This document shows positions 1 through 11,056 of a stretch of DNA of 64,000 bases, piece by piece (within the stretch, counting starts at the first letter, position 1; every line of letters begins with the position of its first letter). This stretch comes from Eucommia ulmoides (Eukaryota > Streptophyta > Magnoliopsida > Garryales > Eucommiaceae), in assembly GCA_016647705.1 (NCBI GenBank), contig CM028335.1, forward strand, positions 20,314,905 through 20,378,904. The letters run 5' to 3'. The notes below the pieces were generated by a model. That model saw nothing but the letters and a program-made list of their open reading frames with translations, was not told where the DNA came from and ran no database searches. Made by a program: the position numbers and the translations under genes.

Positions 1-872
1 CAAAACCCCGTATTCTCTATTTACCTAACTAAGCATAATAAACAAGCAATACGATAAATACAATCAAACTACGAAGAACAATCACAAACGAAACACCGAA
101 ATCATCCAAACAACGTATTTATAAATATAGTGCTAATCTCTACTACAATCCATGTTTAACCTAAGGCCATAGCCGTTTATACAATTAAAGCTAGGCTAAA
201 CATGCTCAAACATACATAGAAGATAAGAAATAAAAGGAAAAACTGGTGAACTTAGCCGATATCCGAAGATTAGCCGCTAAAATCGTCCACCAAACGATTC
301 TCCTTCTCCTCATGTTTGATCTTCTTCTTCGGATATGTTTGAGCACTCTCCCATACTCTCTCTATATGCTAACCTAAGCCTTAAGGGCTGTAATGGCCGG
401 AGATAGGCAAAGGAGGAAGGAGGAAATGGGTATTTATAAGCAAAATATCTAACATTGCGCAAAGGCCACCGCTGCGGCGGTGGAGTATGTCGATTAAGGT
501 TCGCCGCGGCGGTGGAGAAAGCGATGGCTGTGGAAAACATTCTACTGGATTTCCACCTAGGCGGTAGGTGATTTTCGCCTAGGCCGAGGGCAGTCCACAA
601 CAATTTGTTATTCTCAGCATCTTCACCATCGCAGCGGTGGTCTGGACACCACGGCGGTGAGCTTATTTGCAAAATCTTGTCATCTTGCTCATTTTTTCAC
701 TGTTCTTGATACGAATTGATCGTTTATACTCCGATTTCATACCTTTTCACCCCCACGCACTTGTTTTAATATGAAAAGAATAAAAAATATTAAAACATAT
801 AAAAATAACTATAAACGTACTCGAAAACTAACAAATTCGGGTTGAAAATATAGAGGTAATTTACACCAATTA
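1..872 (-). repeat. Partial gypsy-type LTR (family of 33679-35090 and 50069-51662)
   Basis: Read on the minus strand, this stretch begins near 872 with a form of the TGATTGGTGTGATCTACC start seen in the LTRs at 33679 and 50069. It continues with the shared GTGGGGGTGAAAA box (about 740-760) and then GC-rich blocks with CCGCTGCGGCGGTG (about 466-500, 620-660). It runs off the left edge of the window, so its length is unknown. The short reading frame over 310-672 is explained by these GC-rich LTR blocks and is not a gene. Family membership rests on alignment by eye. Confidence 0.7.
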
Positions 873-2168
873 TATATATATATATATATATGGTGTTATT
901 GTAATAAAACATAATGGAAATGAAATCATTCTATCTTATTTGTTTCAACAATAAATATGCGTTTTGCCAGGCTTCGAACCTCTTAGGCGATAACGATAGT
1001 CTTAACAATTCTAACCCATAACACACCTCTTTTATTTCGGTTGCTTGATTAGTGAGAGCCGTTTAGGTTTTCATGAGACTGATCTTGAGCTGCCATCCAA
1101 GCACAAATATCTTCGTTTGGGAGAATATTTTTGGTGTAGAAAGTCTCAAATTCGGGATTTTCCGCCGCGCAAATTGCCTGAGATATGAAAGTGCTTCAGC
1201 CATCAATATCAACCCAGTAGATAAAGGATGCAAATTCATCCAGATTACGAAGAAAAAGAATCTCTCAAAGCATAATTCGATTACTACACAAGCTTCCAAT
1301 TGGAAATCCTAACTTCAGCCCTCGTATCTCTAAACTCTCTCTGTCTTTTCAATCGACACTCTCATTCTCTCCTCCATCACCTCCGTTCACCACCTCCCTG
1401 TAATGATTGGCTCGATGACGACGACTTCCCGATCACGGCGAGACGAAGAGGAAGACAAAGAAGAAGAGGGTTCGTCTTTCATCTTTGTTTTCGCCAAATC
1501 GAGTCGAAACATTCCAAATCTTAAAATTACTTACTTTCATTTTCGTCGTTCATCTTCAGATCTGAAATTCCAGATCTAGAAACAATCATAGCTCTAGAAT
1601 TCCGCCTCTTTCTCCCCCTAGATCTATATCCACCACTGTCACAAAAGTAGCCGTCGGATGAAGACGCCCATTCCTATATATGGTCGCCATTTGCTATGCT
1701 TCTCTAACTTCTTCACAACCTTGAGTAATAGGCTTTTACTTGTCTATGGATTCTTACTCTGATCAAAGAGCGACAGACAATCTACATAAATAGTTTTTTA
1801 TTCTTGGAATTTTCTTTTTTGTCTTTTTTTGGGGATTTCGAATTTGTAATTGATAAGTTGTATCTATGGCAATGTTAAGCTTTGAATGCTAATGGACTCA
1901 AATCAAAATGTCTCTCCTCTCTGTTCTGGACTTCTTTTGGGTCATGGAGTTTCTAATCATTGGAGAGGAAACATTTTAAAGTTGCTTGTCTTCTGAATTG
2001 GATCTGTTTCGCAGCTGCATTTTGATGTTCGCTACTGCCTCTGAATTTTTCTAATCTAGAGTTTTGTTGTTATTGATTGTGATTGTTCTTTTTTGATCTT
2101 TTGTTTTTGCCAATATTCATACCGGTGTGTATTTTGGTAAATGTTCACTACGATTTGGTGAATGTTTG
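873..2168. other. AT-rich spacer; one weak unassigned reading frame
   Basis: An (AT)n run lies at about 871-891. From 1300 to 1700 the DNA is pyrimidine-rich and resembles a plant 5' leader. A 58-codon plus-strand frame (1403-1579) starts at ATG and is rich in Arg, Glu and Ser (RSRRDEEEDKEEE). From 1760 to 2160 it is T-rich and intron-like. I do not recognise a product, and it could be the decayed first exon of a host gene or chance. Confidence 0.25.
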
Positions 2169-2355
2169 TGTTGAAATATGATTCAAATCATTAATGCATC
2201 AACCCAACTTCATTAATTTATCTTCTTCTCAAACACTTTCTTTTATTAATCAACCAATTTCTCACATTATGTATAAATATGTATAAATATGTGTAATTGT
2301 TCAACTTGAAAGGGTGAAGAATTCTACTAACCTTTTCCAATTTGGTATTAGAGCC
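2169..2355 (+). repeat. Short LTR with adjoining tRNA-Met-type primer site
   Basis: A block starting TGTTGAAATATG (2169) and ending near CCTTTTCCA (2339) is followed three bases later by TGGTATTAGAGCC (2343-2355). That is a one-base variant of the initiator-Met primer site TGGTATCAGAGCC used by many plant copia elements. About 171 bp of LTR with an immediate primer site suggests a small LTR element of copia or TRIM type. I see no second LTR copy nearby and no coding region, so this is a fragment. Confidence 0.5.
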
Positions 2356-2572
2356 AAAATTTTCCATCCAAACCCAAACCCACCACCAGCCGCTGCCACC
2401 ATCAGAGATTGCGAAAATCCTAGCCGCCACCAGTCACTACCATGTTACATTTCTAGAATTTTTGGGTTTCACATTTCATGTTGAATATAATTTGATATTT
2501 TTAGAATTTTCAGTTTTCATATATTACATTTAATATCAAAATCACATTTAATCAATTATATTCCACACATAT

Positions 2573-2776
2573 ATAATTAGTTCTATTATCAATATTAATT
2601 AATGTTATTTTTTATTACATTGGATATTATATTCAACAATCGCGAGGAACACAAAATGTAATGATATTAATGTTATAATTAGTTCTATCATCAATATTAA
2701 TTAATGTTATTTTTTATTACATTGGATATTATATTCAACAATCGCGAGGAACACAAAATGTAATGATATTAATGTT
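2573..2776. repeat. Tandem duplication of a 102-bp unit
   Basis: The unit at 2573-2674 is repeated directly at 2675-2776. The two copies agree except for one T/C difference that I can see. The unit carries the unusual GC-containing word CAATCGCGAGGAACAC in otherwise AT-rich DNA. The near identity suggests a recent event, or an assembly repeat. Confidence 0.9.
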
Positions 2777-3116
2777 ATATATAACATCCTCAGGCATCTC
2801 AATTTAAAACTCTAGAAAAAAAAATTATTATCAATCACTAATGTTACACTCAACATTTGATGTCACACAAAATATAAGATATTACATGTAACATTTACAT
2901 AAAATACGATTCACATCTCTAAAAAAAAATGATTAATATCTCATTTCGAAGGAATGTAACGTTTATTAATGACCATAAATTCTTAAAAGTAATAATTGGT
3001 ACAAAATAAAATAAATGAGTATAATTGATAATTAAAATCTCAAAAAGCAGTGCTCGGTCATCCCCCTAAATAAAATCCCACTATTCAAAGCGTGTTGTGG
3101 CGTGTATACGTGAGTG

Positions 3117-3386
3117 ATGCTGAGAAGAAAACCGAGCAAGATCGAAGTCAAAGTCGGAGATATAGAAGAACTCGAAGAAGTTCGTATACGCGCCGGCGTC
3201 TCCAGCTCAACTGCCACCTTCTCAACCACCGGCGCCGCCTCCCTCGTCTACCACTTCGATCACTCCCCAAAGACCCCTGCTTCAAGTCGAAACGCATTGG
3301 CCTGTCCTCTTGATCCTCTGAGACGACATTTTCTTATCGCTGTCAATATCTGGATTCCAGATACATACATCCACACGTTGTATTAA
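3117..3386 (+). pseudogene. CDC26: CDC26, anaphase-promoting complex subunit, frameshifted copy
   Basis: CDC26 is a small subunit of the anaphase-promoting complex (APC/C) that stabilises the TPR subunit APC6/CDC16. The frame starts at ATG 3117 with MLRRKPSKIEVK, then GDIEELEEVRIRAG. This is the conserved CDC26 N-terminus, whose first residues bind the TPR groove. A Ser/Thr/Ala-rich stretch and YHFDHSP follow. After about residue 51 the frame runs into unlikely sequence and stops at 3384-3386. One frame over, the DNA reads PKDPCFKSKRIGLSS and stops at 3311-3313, which looks like the proper plant C-terminus. A one-base loss near 3264-3272 would explain this. I chose ATG 3117 over the preceding GTG because MLRRKP is the family start. 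The TTM3 frame follows at 3417, the order of the plant bicistronic CDC26-TTM3 transcript. The end call is inference; the N-terminal identity is strong. Confidence 0.82.
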
Positions 3387-3416
3387 TCCCCTAACCCTAA
3401 CCCTAGCACTATCTCA
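3314..3416 (+). promoter_or_regulatory. Intercistronic spacer between CDC26 and TTM3
   Basis: About 100 bases separate the likely true end of CDC26 (3313) from the TTM3 start codon (3417). The shifted CDC26 frame as it stands ends 30 bases before that ATG. The spacer holds a telomere-box-like run CTAACCCTAACCCTAG (about 3391-3406), common in plant 5' leaders of growth-related genes. In plants both proteins are known to be made from one mRNA, so this spacer is where downstream initiation would be decided. No function is shown for this copy. Confidence 0.45.
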
Positions 3417-4020
3417 ATGGCGGTGGAAGTGAAGCTTCGACTACCAGATTCATCCATTCACCAGAAATTCCTCTCTCCTCTCCCCCTTTCACCGCCAGAT
3501 TCGCAACCAACACAACACCTTCTTGGATGGCGCAGCCGCAGAGCTTTCCTCCCGCCGCGCAGTTCTCCGCCTGCGCTTCTACAATGGTGAGGATCACAAA
3601 TGCGTCGTCTCTCTCAAGGCCAAAGCCGTGATCGTCGACGGTGTGAGCCGAGTCGAGGAGGATGAACAGGAATTGGACCCCGCGATTGGACGTGAATGTG
3701 TGGTGGACCCCACAAAACTCGATTTGGTGGAATCGATGGCGGTGAGAAGGGCGAAGGAGGAGTTTGTGGTTGGGGATGGAGGATTTGTGGGGCTCGGTGG
3801 ATTTGGGAATGTAAGAAATGAGTACGAGTGGAATGGATTGAAGCTGGAGGTGGACGAAACATTGTATGATTTTGGGACTTGCTATGAGATTGAATGCGAA
3901 AGCTCAGAGCCGGAAAAAGCCAAGACACTTACTGAGGAATTCCTGAATGAGCATGGAATTGAATATTCATAGTCAGAGGCTTCTAAGTTTCCTATTTTCC
4001 GAGCTGGGAAGTTGCCTTAG
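3417..4020 (+). pseudogene. TTM3: TTM3, triphosphate tunnel metalloenzyme 3 (CYTH), decayed copy
   Basis: TTM3 is a CYTH-fold tunnel enzyme; the Arabidopsis protein hydrolyses inorganic tripolyphosphate. The frame opens with MAVEVKLRLPDSSIHQKF. From about 3490, in a different frame, it reads HNTFLDGAAAELSSRRAVLRLRF, then VSLKAK, SRVEEDEQELD, GGFGNVRNEYEW, KLEVDETLYDFG and CYEIECES. These are the strands of the CYTH tunnel in order. Damage seen: (1) a frameshift at about 3468-3490; (2) a TAG at 3970-3972, after which the family C-terminus SEASKFPIFRAGKLP continues to a second stop at 4018-4020; (3) the metal-binding ExExK motif reads AVEVK, so its first Glu is Ala. Full length would be about 200 residues, normal for the family. 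No intron or poly-A tail is visible. With the broken CDC26 frame upstream this looks like a pseudogene pair, though sequencing error could explain part of it. Confidence 0.85.
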
Positions 4021-5916
4021 TAGGTGACTGATATCTGCTTTTATGAATATGAATTTTGGGCATATTTCTGTTTGTTTGTTTTTTGCATATGTTCGTTATG
4101 GAATGAAATTTGGTTATATTTCTTATACATAATTGGTAGATTTAGATCAATTGAGAATGCCTTTGTCCTGGTTCTTACTTGATATACAATTTAGGAATGG
4201 TGGGGTGGGTGTGTTTGGATAAGGAAATTGATAATTTTTTGGAATTTAGAAATGATAAGATTTTGAAATTTTAACTTTAAAATCCCATCATTCGCGGTTT
4301 GAGTATATTATTTTAAATTAAAACTTTGTTGATGTAATTTCACCACGGGATAGAGAGGTAGATCTCATTTGGAAGGATTAGTGTAACACACATATTTAGG
4401 AGAAGTATTTGGAGATATCATCTCACTACCCACTAAATCCCTTTCAAAACTTCAAGGAATTCTACATATTCATTTTTGAAGAAATAAATCAAGCAAGTGT
4501 AGAGTGCTTTTGGGCCTCTCTGAACCTTAAAGTTAACTCATGATGTGAGTTCTTCCTTACACTTATAACTTGACTACCAGCCTTTTTTGACATTCAATGT
4601 GGAATAAACCCAACAATTTTCTCCTCACACATCATGCCTTTAGTCGACTAACTCTCGACCGGTCTCTCCCTTTGTGACAATTTGGTGAAAGTTATTGTAA
4701 TTTAGGATCTAATACCAGAATAGGGTGGCTTTGAGACTCTTAATCCCAAAAATTAGCTCGTCTTGCAAAATCTTTCACCCAAATGCACTCAAAAAGATCC
4801 ATTCACCTTAGACTGATATTGTTGGAATGCTTAATCTAGGAAACCTTATGTATTGTACCTTAAATTTCCAACTAATCAAATTCTAGGAAAATAGACTTTG
4901 AATGTTGATTTGTTTTGGCCGTGCATGCGGTTAGAAGTGGTTGTGATGGTCAGAGGGCGAGTTTTTTGTTTCATAGCTGGCGTGTGTTTAGTGTACCTTT
5001 CCACATATTTCTATTTTTTTTTTTCTAGAAACCTTGGAACTGAAACAAAAAAGGGGAATACTGTTTTGTTCCGTTTCTGGAAATTTGTTATGAATTTTTT
5101 GGAGCAGAATTCTTTGTTCCCAAATTTCTGTTATTGTTCTCAATTTCTAGGAAGGAGATAAAATCTGGGAACAGGAACACCAAACGAATGGGGTTTGGTG
5201 TTTAGATTTTTCCTGCCCATTAAGAATTTGTACCGTGCTTAGCGAAAATAGTATCAAAAACCAAAACCCAACCGAGAAATAACCACAATTGATTAAAGAC
5301 TGACCTCTACCTTGAATGCTAAAGCTCTGGCCTAGGGTTATGAACTTATAATTGCAAGTCTGCTGCCAATGTTGCTATTGTTCTTATTGCAGTAATCTTA
5401 TCAAATTTTGTGAAGAAATCAAAACTTCAGCTGTTTTCGTTATTTTTTTTTTCTGTGGACGATGGAGCTCGATGCTTATAAAAATGTGATTATTATTTTA
5501 CTACTGTTTTTTTAAATGTTATTATAAGGGAAAATTGCACTTTTGACCTTTAAAGTTTGGGGTGGGTGTTGTTCAAGTGATTACTGTAATTTGGAAAATA
5601 AAACATTTGTACGTTGAGATTAACAAATTTGATCAGAAATCTAATTGCCATTAAACTCACGGATCATATTCTCTGAATTTATTTGTCCTTTGCATGCAAG
5701 CTCTGATTGTACCGAACCAAATAGTAGTAGTGTATTGAATCAGATAGTGGTATTAGGGGTTTTGTCGGTCTCTCTGTCACTTCTTTTTTTAGAGTACAAC
5801 CTTTGGTTACTTGCTTGCTTTCTTTGGTGCCCTACAGTGGCTTTGAGCCCTATCGAGGAAAACCTTTGATAAGTGCCTTTGTTTGAATGATTTTTTTGGG
5901 TATTTTTTGTGGAACT
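4021..5916. other. Spacer downstream of TTM3, no gene recognised
   Basis: 4021-4200 is T-rich and may be the former 3' UTR. The rest is AT-rich DNA with several short open frames of no recognisable type. At 4700-4720 a reversed primer-site-like word (GGATCTAATACCAG) hints at an old LTR scrap, but no LTR pair is visible. Confidence 0.4.
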
Positions 5917-6544
5917 CTATAAGGTGTAGACAACATTAAGAAAGACACTGGGCCGGAGTCCCATTCCTTTCGAGGTTTTGTAAACCTTTTCTCGAGCTAA
6001 TCCTTTCGTCAAAGGATCGGTTAAGTTATCATTTGACCGTACATGATCCACTCTCACAGTCCCTGTAGAGATATACTCCCTAATAGTGCTGTATTTGCGA
6101 CGTATTTGTCGCTTTTTTTCCGTTATAATAACGATTCTGAATCTTTGCAATAGCCATGGTACTATCACAATGGATCAAGACAGCTGGAATCGGTCTCTCC
6201 CATAAAGGGGTATCAGAAAGCAGGCTCCTTAACCACCCTGCTTTCTCGCTAGTCGAAGCTAGTGCAATCATCTCAAACTCCATAGTAGATTGAGCCAAAA
6301 TAGTCTGTTTCATAGATTTCCAAGAAACAGCTCCACCAGCTATACTAAATATATAACCGCTAGTTGCCTTGGAGTCATCTGAAAGGGTGTTCCAATCAGT
6401 ATCGCTATATCCTTCCAGAACAGCGGAAAACTTCTGATAATGTAATCCAAGGTTCATAGTTCTCTTTAGATATCTCATAATCCTATCAATAGCATGCCAA
6501 TGCTCAATACTAGGTCTACTTGTAAACCTGCATAGTAATCCCAC
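5917..6544 (-). pseudogene. Copia RNase H region (fossil)
   Basis: Minus-strand sequence with [36 protein letters not shown] and [18 protein letters not shown], ending in the family tail DPLTKGLAREKVYKTSKG. These are the standard copia RNase H and end-of-pol signatures. It belongs to the element at 5917-10763. Confidence 0.85.
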
Positions 6545-6583
6545 AGCATACGCTATGTCGGGCCTAGTGCAGTCAGTGACATA

Positions 6584-7318
6584 TCAGAGACTGCCTATGA
6601 TGCTCGCATACTCAGTTTGTCTAACACCGTCACCGGTGTTCTTGAACAACTTCACACTAGGGTCATAAGGAGTACATGTTGGTTTACAATCAAAATAATT
6701 GTATTTCTTTAGAATCTTCTCTATATAATGAGATTGGTCCAAAGAAATTCCATGTTTAGACCTAGTTATTTTAATACCAAGGATTACACTTGCTTCACCA
6801 AGATCTTTCATATCAAAATTAGCACATAGCATGGATTTTACATTATTCACAACATGAATATTGGAACCAAAAATTAGCAAGTCATCCACATAAATACATA
6901 TAATAGTGCAAACATTATTTTCAGATTTATAGTAAATGCATTTGTCACTTTCATTTACTTTAAAACCATGTGAAATAACTAGATTATCAAATTTCTCATG
7001 CCATTGCTTAGGTGCTTGTTTCAAACCATAAAGAGATTTATTTAATTTGCATACTTTGTTTTCTTGACCAGGAATAACAAATCCTTCGGGTTGGTCTATA
7101 TAAATCTCTTCTTCTAATTCACCATTTAAAAAAGCAGTTTTAACATCCATTTGGTGCACAATAAGATCATGAATTGCAGCAAGAGATAAAAGTACACGAA
7201 TAGATGTAATTCTAGAGACAGGTGAGAAAGTATCAAAGAAATCTACATTCTCTCTTTGTTTAAACCCTTTGGCTACAAGACGAGCCTTATATTTATCAAT
7301 GGTTCCATCGGGATTCAA
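6584..7318 (-). pseudogene. Copia reverse transcriptase (fossil)
   Basis: Contains KARLVAKGFKQRENVDF, VHQMDVKTAFLNGELEEE, LNKSLYGLKQAPKQWHEKF and the catalytic IYVDDLLIFG box, in the order of the copia RT fingers and palm. It lies between the post-integrase and RNase H parts of the same element. Confidence 0.9.
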
Positions 7319-7933
7319 TTTCTTCTTAAGAATCCATTACATCCTATTGTTTTACAACCAGGAGGTAAATCTATCAAATGGCAAGTTCTATTTGACTCGA
7401 GAGAGTCTAACTCATCATCTATAGCCTCTTGCCATAAACTGGCATCTATAGAGGATAATGCCTCTTGGAGGGTAAGTGGATCCTCCTCTAAGGTATATGC
7501 ATAGAAATCCGAACCAAAGTCTTTAGCTATACGAGGTCATTTACTCCTTCTAGGTTCAATATCTAGTTCCTTATTAGATTCATTAATCTTAATGATAGGT
7601 TCATTACTAGAAGTCGAGCCCCCACTATTCTTCAATTTGAAAGGAAATTTATATTCATAAAAATCAGCATCATTTGATTCAATGATAACTTTATCTTTCA
7701 AATCATAAAATCTATAAGTTTTGCTATTTACCGCATAACCAATAAAAACACATTCATAAGCTCTACTGGCAAGTTTTCTTCTTTTGGGGTCAGGAATTCG
7801 AACATATGCCAAACAATCCCAAAAAATAAGACAAATTTGGTTTCTTATTTTTGAAAACTTCATAAGGTGAAATTTTACTTTTCGATTTGGGAACTCTATT
7901 AAGTACATAGCAAACCGTTAATAAAATTTCACC

Positions 7934-8557
7934 CTACCAATGAGAAGCTGCACCGGAATTAAGTAAAATAGCAACTACTGAATCAACAAAAGTTCTATTT
8001 TTCCTTTCGGCCTTACCATTCATTTCAGGAGAATACGGTGCAGTTTTTTCATGAATAATCCCATGAGATTTATAAAAATTAATAAAAATATCAGAATCAT
8101 ATTCTGTTCCTCTATCACTACGTAATTTCTTAATTTTCTTATTGCATTGATTTTCAATCTCAGTTACAAAATTCTTAAACATTTCAAAAGCTTCACTTTT
8201 ATTTTTCATGAGATAAACATAAGTAAAATCAGAACAATCATCTATGAATGTAATAAAATACCGTTTACCATTCCTATTCAAGACTCCATCAAATTCACAA
8301 ATATCAGAATGTATCAAGTCAAGAGATTCCGATTCTCTAATTACTGATTTATGAGGGGTTTTAGTAATTTTAGCTTGACTACAAAATTCACATTTTTCAA
8401 AATCATTCAAAGACAATTTAGGAATTAGTTCTAAGTTGCTTAAGTTTTTAATAATGCGTTTGTTAACATGACAAAGTCTAGCATGCCAAATATTAAAAGA
8501 ACACAACATGTAAGTAGAAGAAGAAATTTTATTAATTTCAACATTCAGTTTGAACAT
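7934..8557 (-). pseudogene. Copia integrase core (fossil)
   Basis: WHARLCHVNKRIIKNL followed by CEFCSQAKITKTPHKS gives the HHCC-type zinc-binding region. LIHSDICEFDG, FITFIDDCSDFTYVYLMK, RSDRGTEY and PEMNGKAERKNR are the integrase core. This is the normal copia position, upstream of RT. Confidence 0.88.
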
Positions 8558-9021
8558 TCCATCAGTTGCATATCACTTCCCAACAAAAATATTATTTTTG
8601 GTTAAGGTGTACAAATCAGCCCCAATAGTTTGAGTGAAACCCGCCTTGTTTAGAAGATAGTCGAAACCAAATTATTTCTCATCTCTGGAGTATGCAGAAC
8701 ATCTTTAAGGATGACTGTCTTTACAGAGGTAAACTTTAATTTTACTTCACCAGAACCGGCAACAATAGTGGAGTGGGAATCACCCAACAACATTTTCTTG
8801 TCTTCACTTTCAGAATAAGATTTGAACATGGTACGATCATAGCAGACATGGCGTGAAGTACCAGTGTCTACCCACCACCCTTCGGATCCACCAACTATAT
8901 TGATTTCAGAAATCATAGCTATAAGTTGGTCCTCGGTAAGATTCGCCTGTAGAACAGGACGACGTCTTTGCTGGCAGTTTCGAGCCAAATAGCCCGCCTT
9001 CCCACAGTTATAACAAGTAAA

Positions 9022-9816
9022 CTATTCAGAATTATTTCTTGAAGGGAGTTTGTTTCTATTCTGATTTTGATGCACATTTCTGTTCTGGTTATTGTGGTTG
9101 CGATTCTGATTTTGATTTTTCATATTTTTTCCTTTAGGTTTCAGAATAGCGTAAGATAATTTTTTGTGAGCGTTGTTAGAAACAACAAGCACTTCATCTT
9201 TCTGATCTTGTTTTCGGGCCTCCTCCTCAATCCGAAGACGAGTGATCAAACTTTCTAAAGAAAACTCTTTAGTTTTATGCCTTAAAGTATTCTTAAAATC
9301 TTTCCAAGAGGAGGGTAATTTGTCAATTAAAACAGCAACTTGAAATTGTTCATCAAGGGACATACATTCAACAATTATTTCGTGAGCTATTTTCTGAAGT
9401 TCATGAGACTGAACCTCCACTGATTTGTCGTCGGTCATTTGGTATTTCAGATACCGACTAACAACATATTTTTTACTTCCAGCCTCCTTAGTGTCGTATT
9501 TCTTTGAAAGAGCATCCCAAACTTCCTTTGCAGTTTTGTTAGAGCAGTAATAATCATACAGATCATCAGACATACCATTAAGAATAAAATTCTTACAACG
9601 GAAATCATTTTCCACCCAAGACTTAACTTCTTGAATCTGAGCGTCTGTAGGAACTTGAGGTAATTGAGGTTTTTCGGTTGTACAGACATATGCTACTTTT
9701 TCGATAGTAAGAAAAAATAACATTTTCTGTCTTCACCTTTTAAAATGAAACCCTTCGAAACGAAAGGGTTTGTTGAGATCAACAGTTACTTGTTTAAAAT
9801 CGTGATCAGCAGACAT
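9022..9816 (-). pseudogene. Copia gag (fossil)
   Basis: Starts near 9816 with MSADHDFKQVTVDLNKPF and continues through WDALSKKYDTKEAGSKKY, QKIAHEIIVECMSLDEQF and LIDKLPSSWKDFKNTLRH to an Asn/Gln-rich, basic end. This is the UBN2-type gag of plant copia elements. It lies next to the presumed leader, as expected. Confidence 0.8.
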
Positions 9817-10763
9817 CTTAACAGATATTGATCGTCTTAAAATTGTTGTTGCAGAAAATAAATAAAGAACGAGTTTACTAAAATTTCTTGGGATGAGTCG
9901 CGGACTAGGTCGCTCTCTTTAAGACGTTTCGCGGCTCTGCCCAAGAACGTGCAAGCAGTGTATTAGCCCCGTTGTCCCCAGGATAAAACAACCCAGAATT
10001 CTTCTCTGTCCAGAACGTTCTTTGCACTGTAGAAGTCCCGAAAACCAAACACCCCCACACACTGTTCGTAAAACGAATAAACTACTCGGAAACTAAAATC
10101 GAACTGAAGAAACAGTACCGAAACAGATCGGAACAATTTCGGAAGAACAAAACAGTGTAAACCGAAACTGTTTCAGAACAGTTCGGAACAGAAACAGAAA
10201 CAGATCAGAAGCAGAAACAGAAATAGTGCAGAAATAGAAACAGATACAGATCAGAACACACTGTTTTCGTTCTTAAAAATGAGGGGAAAAAAACTTGGAA
10301 AAAAAAAAAAAAACCGTTAAAAAAAATTAAAACCGAAATTAATGAAAACGTTTAATTAAAAAAAAAAACGTTCACAGGTTTTTTTAAAACGTTTTTTTAA
10401 AATAAATGAAAACTTTTTTTAAAAAAAAAAATCAAAACGTTTTTATTTATTATTCAAACGGTTGTTTTTTTTTTTTTTTTTTAAAAATAAACTGTTCTAA
10501 AAAAATATTTTTCTAAAAAATAAATAAGTGCCACCTCATCACACGCGTGACTCGACTCGGCACGGCCGTACGGCGGCGCGCGCGCGGGTGTGTGGTAAAC
10601 CGGTAGGGATGTAACTCCTCTCCCCTCTACAAAATGTGGGTACCCCTTGGGGACACCCCAAGTGTCTCACATACCACTTGTTATACACCTCAATTCAACC
10701 TCTCCCATCCGATGTGGGATATAAGGTTTTGAGGGAAAAAACCAATTTGACACATTTGGCACT
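9817..10763 (-). repeat. Leader and probable upstream LTR of the copia fossil
   Basis: This stretch has several distinct zones: repeated GAAACAGA words (about 10110-10260), long A/T homopolymer runs (10270-10510), a CpG-dense patch (10545-10590) and a conserved-looking TCCCATCCGATGTGGGAT segment (about 10703-10720). I infer LTR and leader from position upstream of gag. No second copy is in the window to confirm it. Confidence 0.4.
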
Positions 10764-11056
10764 TTCTATTCTAAAAATTAAATTAAAATTTATTTGTTTC
10801 AACACTTTCTGTGGACTGTGGAATACCAAATAAAATTGGATTATTTGCATTATGTTATTATGCACTTTTGTTGATTTATAGAGGTATATTTTCTTCAATT
10901 CTTTGTTTTGTTTGTTCTTGTTCTTGTTTTTTGATGGTGGTCTGAATTGGGTTCTCAAAAGAACTGATTTTTCACTACTGTATAAAGTTCTCCCAATTAT
11001 GATTAGATAATTTGTAAATTAGATCGTATTGTAATTATTATATTTATGAATTACAT

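Larger units (their letters stand above)
5917..10763 (-). mobile_element. Ty1-copia retrotransposon, broken fossil
   Basis: A copia element read on the minus strand. In sense order: gag (9816-9022), a protease and pre-integrase stretch (8988-8650), integrase (8557-7934), a post-integrase segment (7908-7537), reverse transcriptase (7318-6584) and RNase H (6544-5917). The order gag-protease-integrase-RT-RNase H is diagnostic of copia rather than gypsy. The region from 9817 to about 10763 is the likely leader and upstream LTR (low-complexity A/T, then a CpG-rich patch near 10555-10590). I could not find a matching LTR on the left side or a target duplication, so both ends are uncertain. The element is broken in several places and is not recent. 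Confidence 0.85.

Noticed and set aside
310-672. 120-codon minus-strand open frame
   Set aside because: It follows the GC-rich hairpin blocks of a gypsy LTR; the same blocks give similar false frames in the other LTR copies.
955-1020. tRNA-like CTTCGAACC word
   Set aside because: No acceptor stem, anticodon arm or A-box could be placed around it.
1073-1312. Overlapping plus and minus frames near 1.1-1.3 kb
   Set aside because: Both lack recognisable motifs and mirror each other, as expected for chance frames.
3391-3406. Interstitial telomere repeat
   Set aside because: Only two CCCTAA units are present; this is the size of a promoter/leader telo-box, not a telomeric tract.
3614-3928. 104-codon minus-strand open frame
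   Set aside because: It is antisense to the TTM3 reading frame and has no family features.
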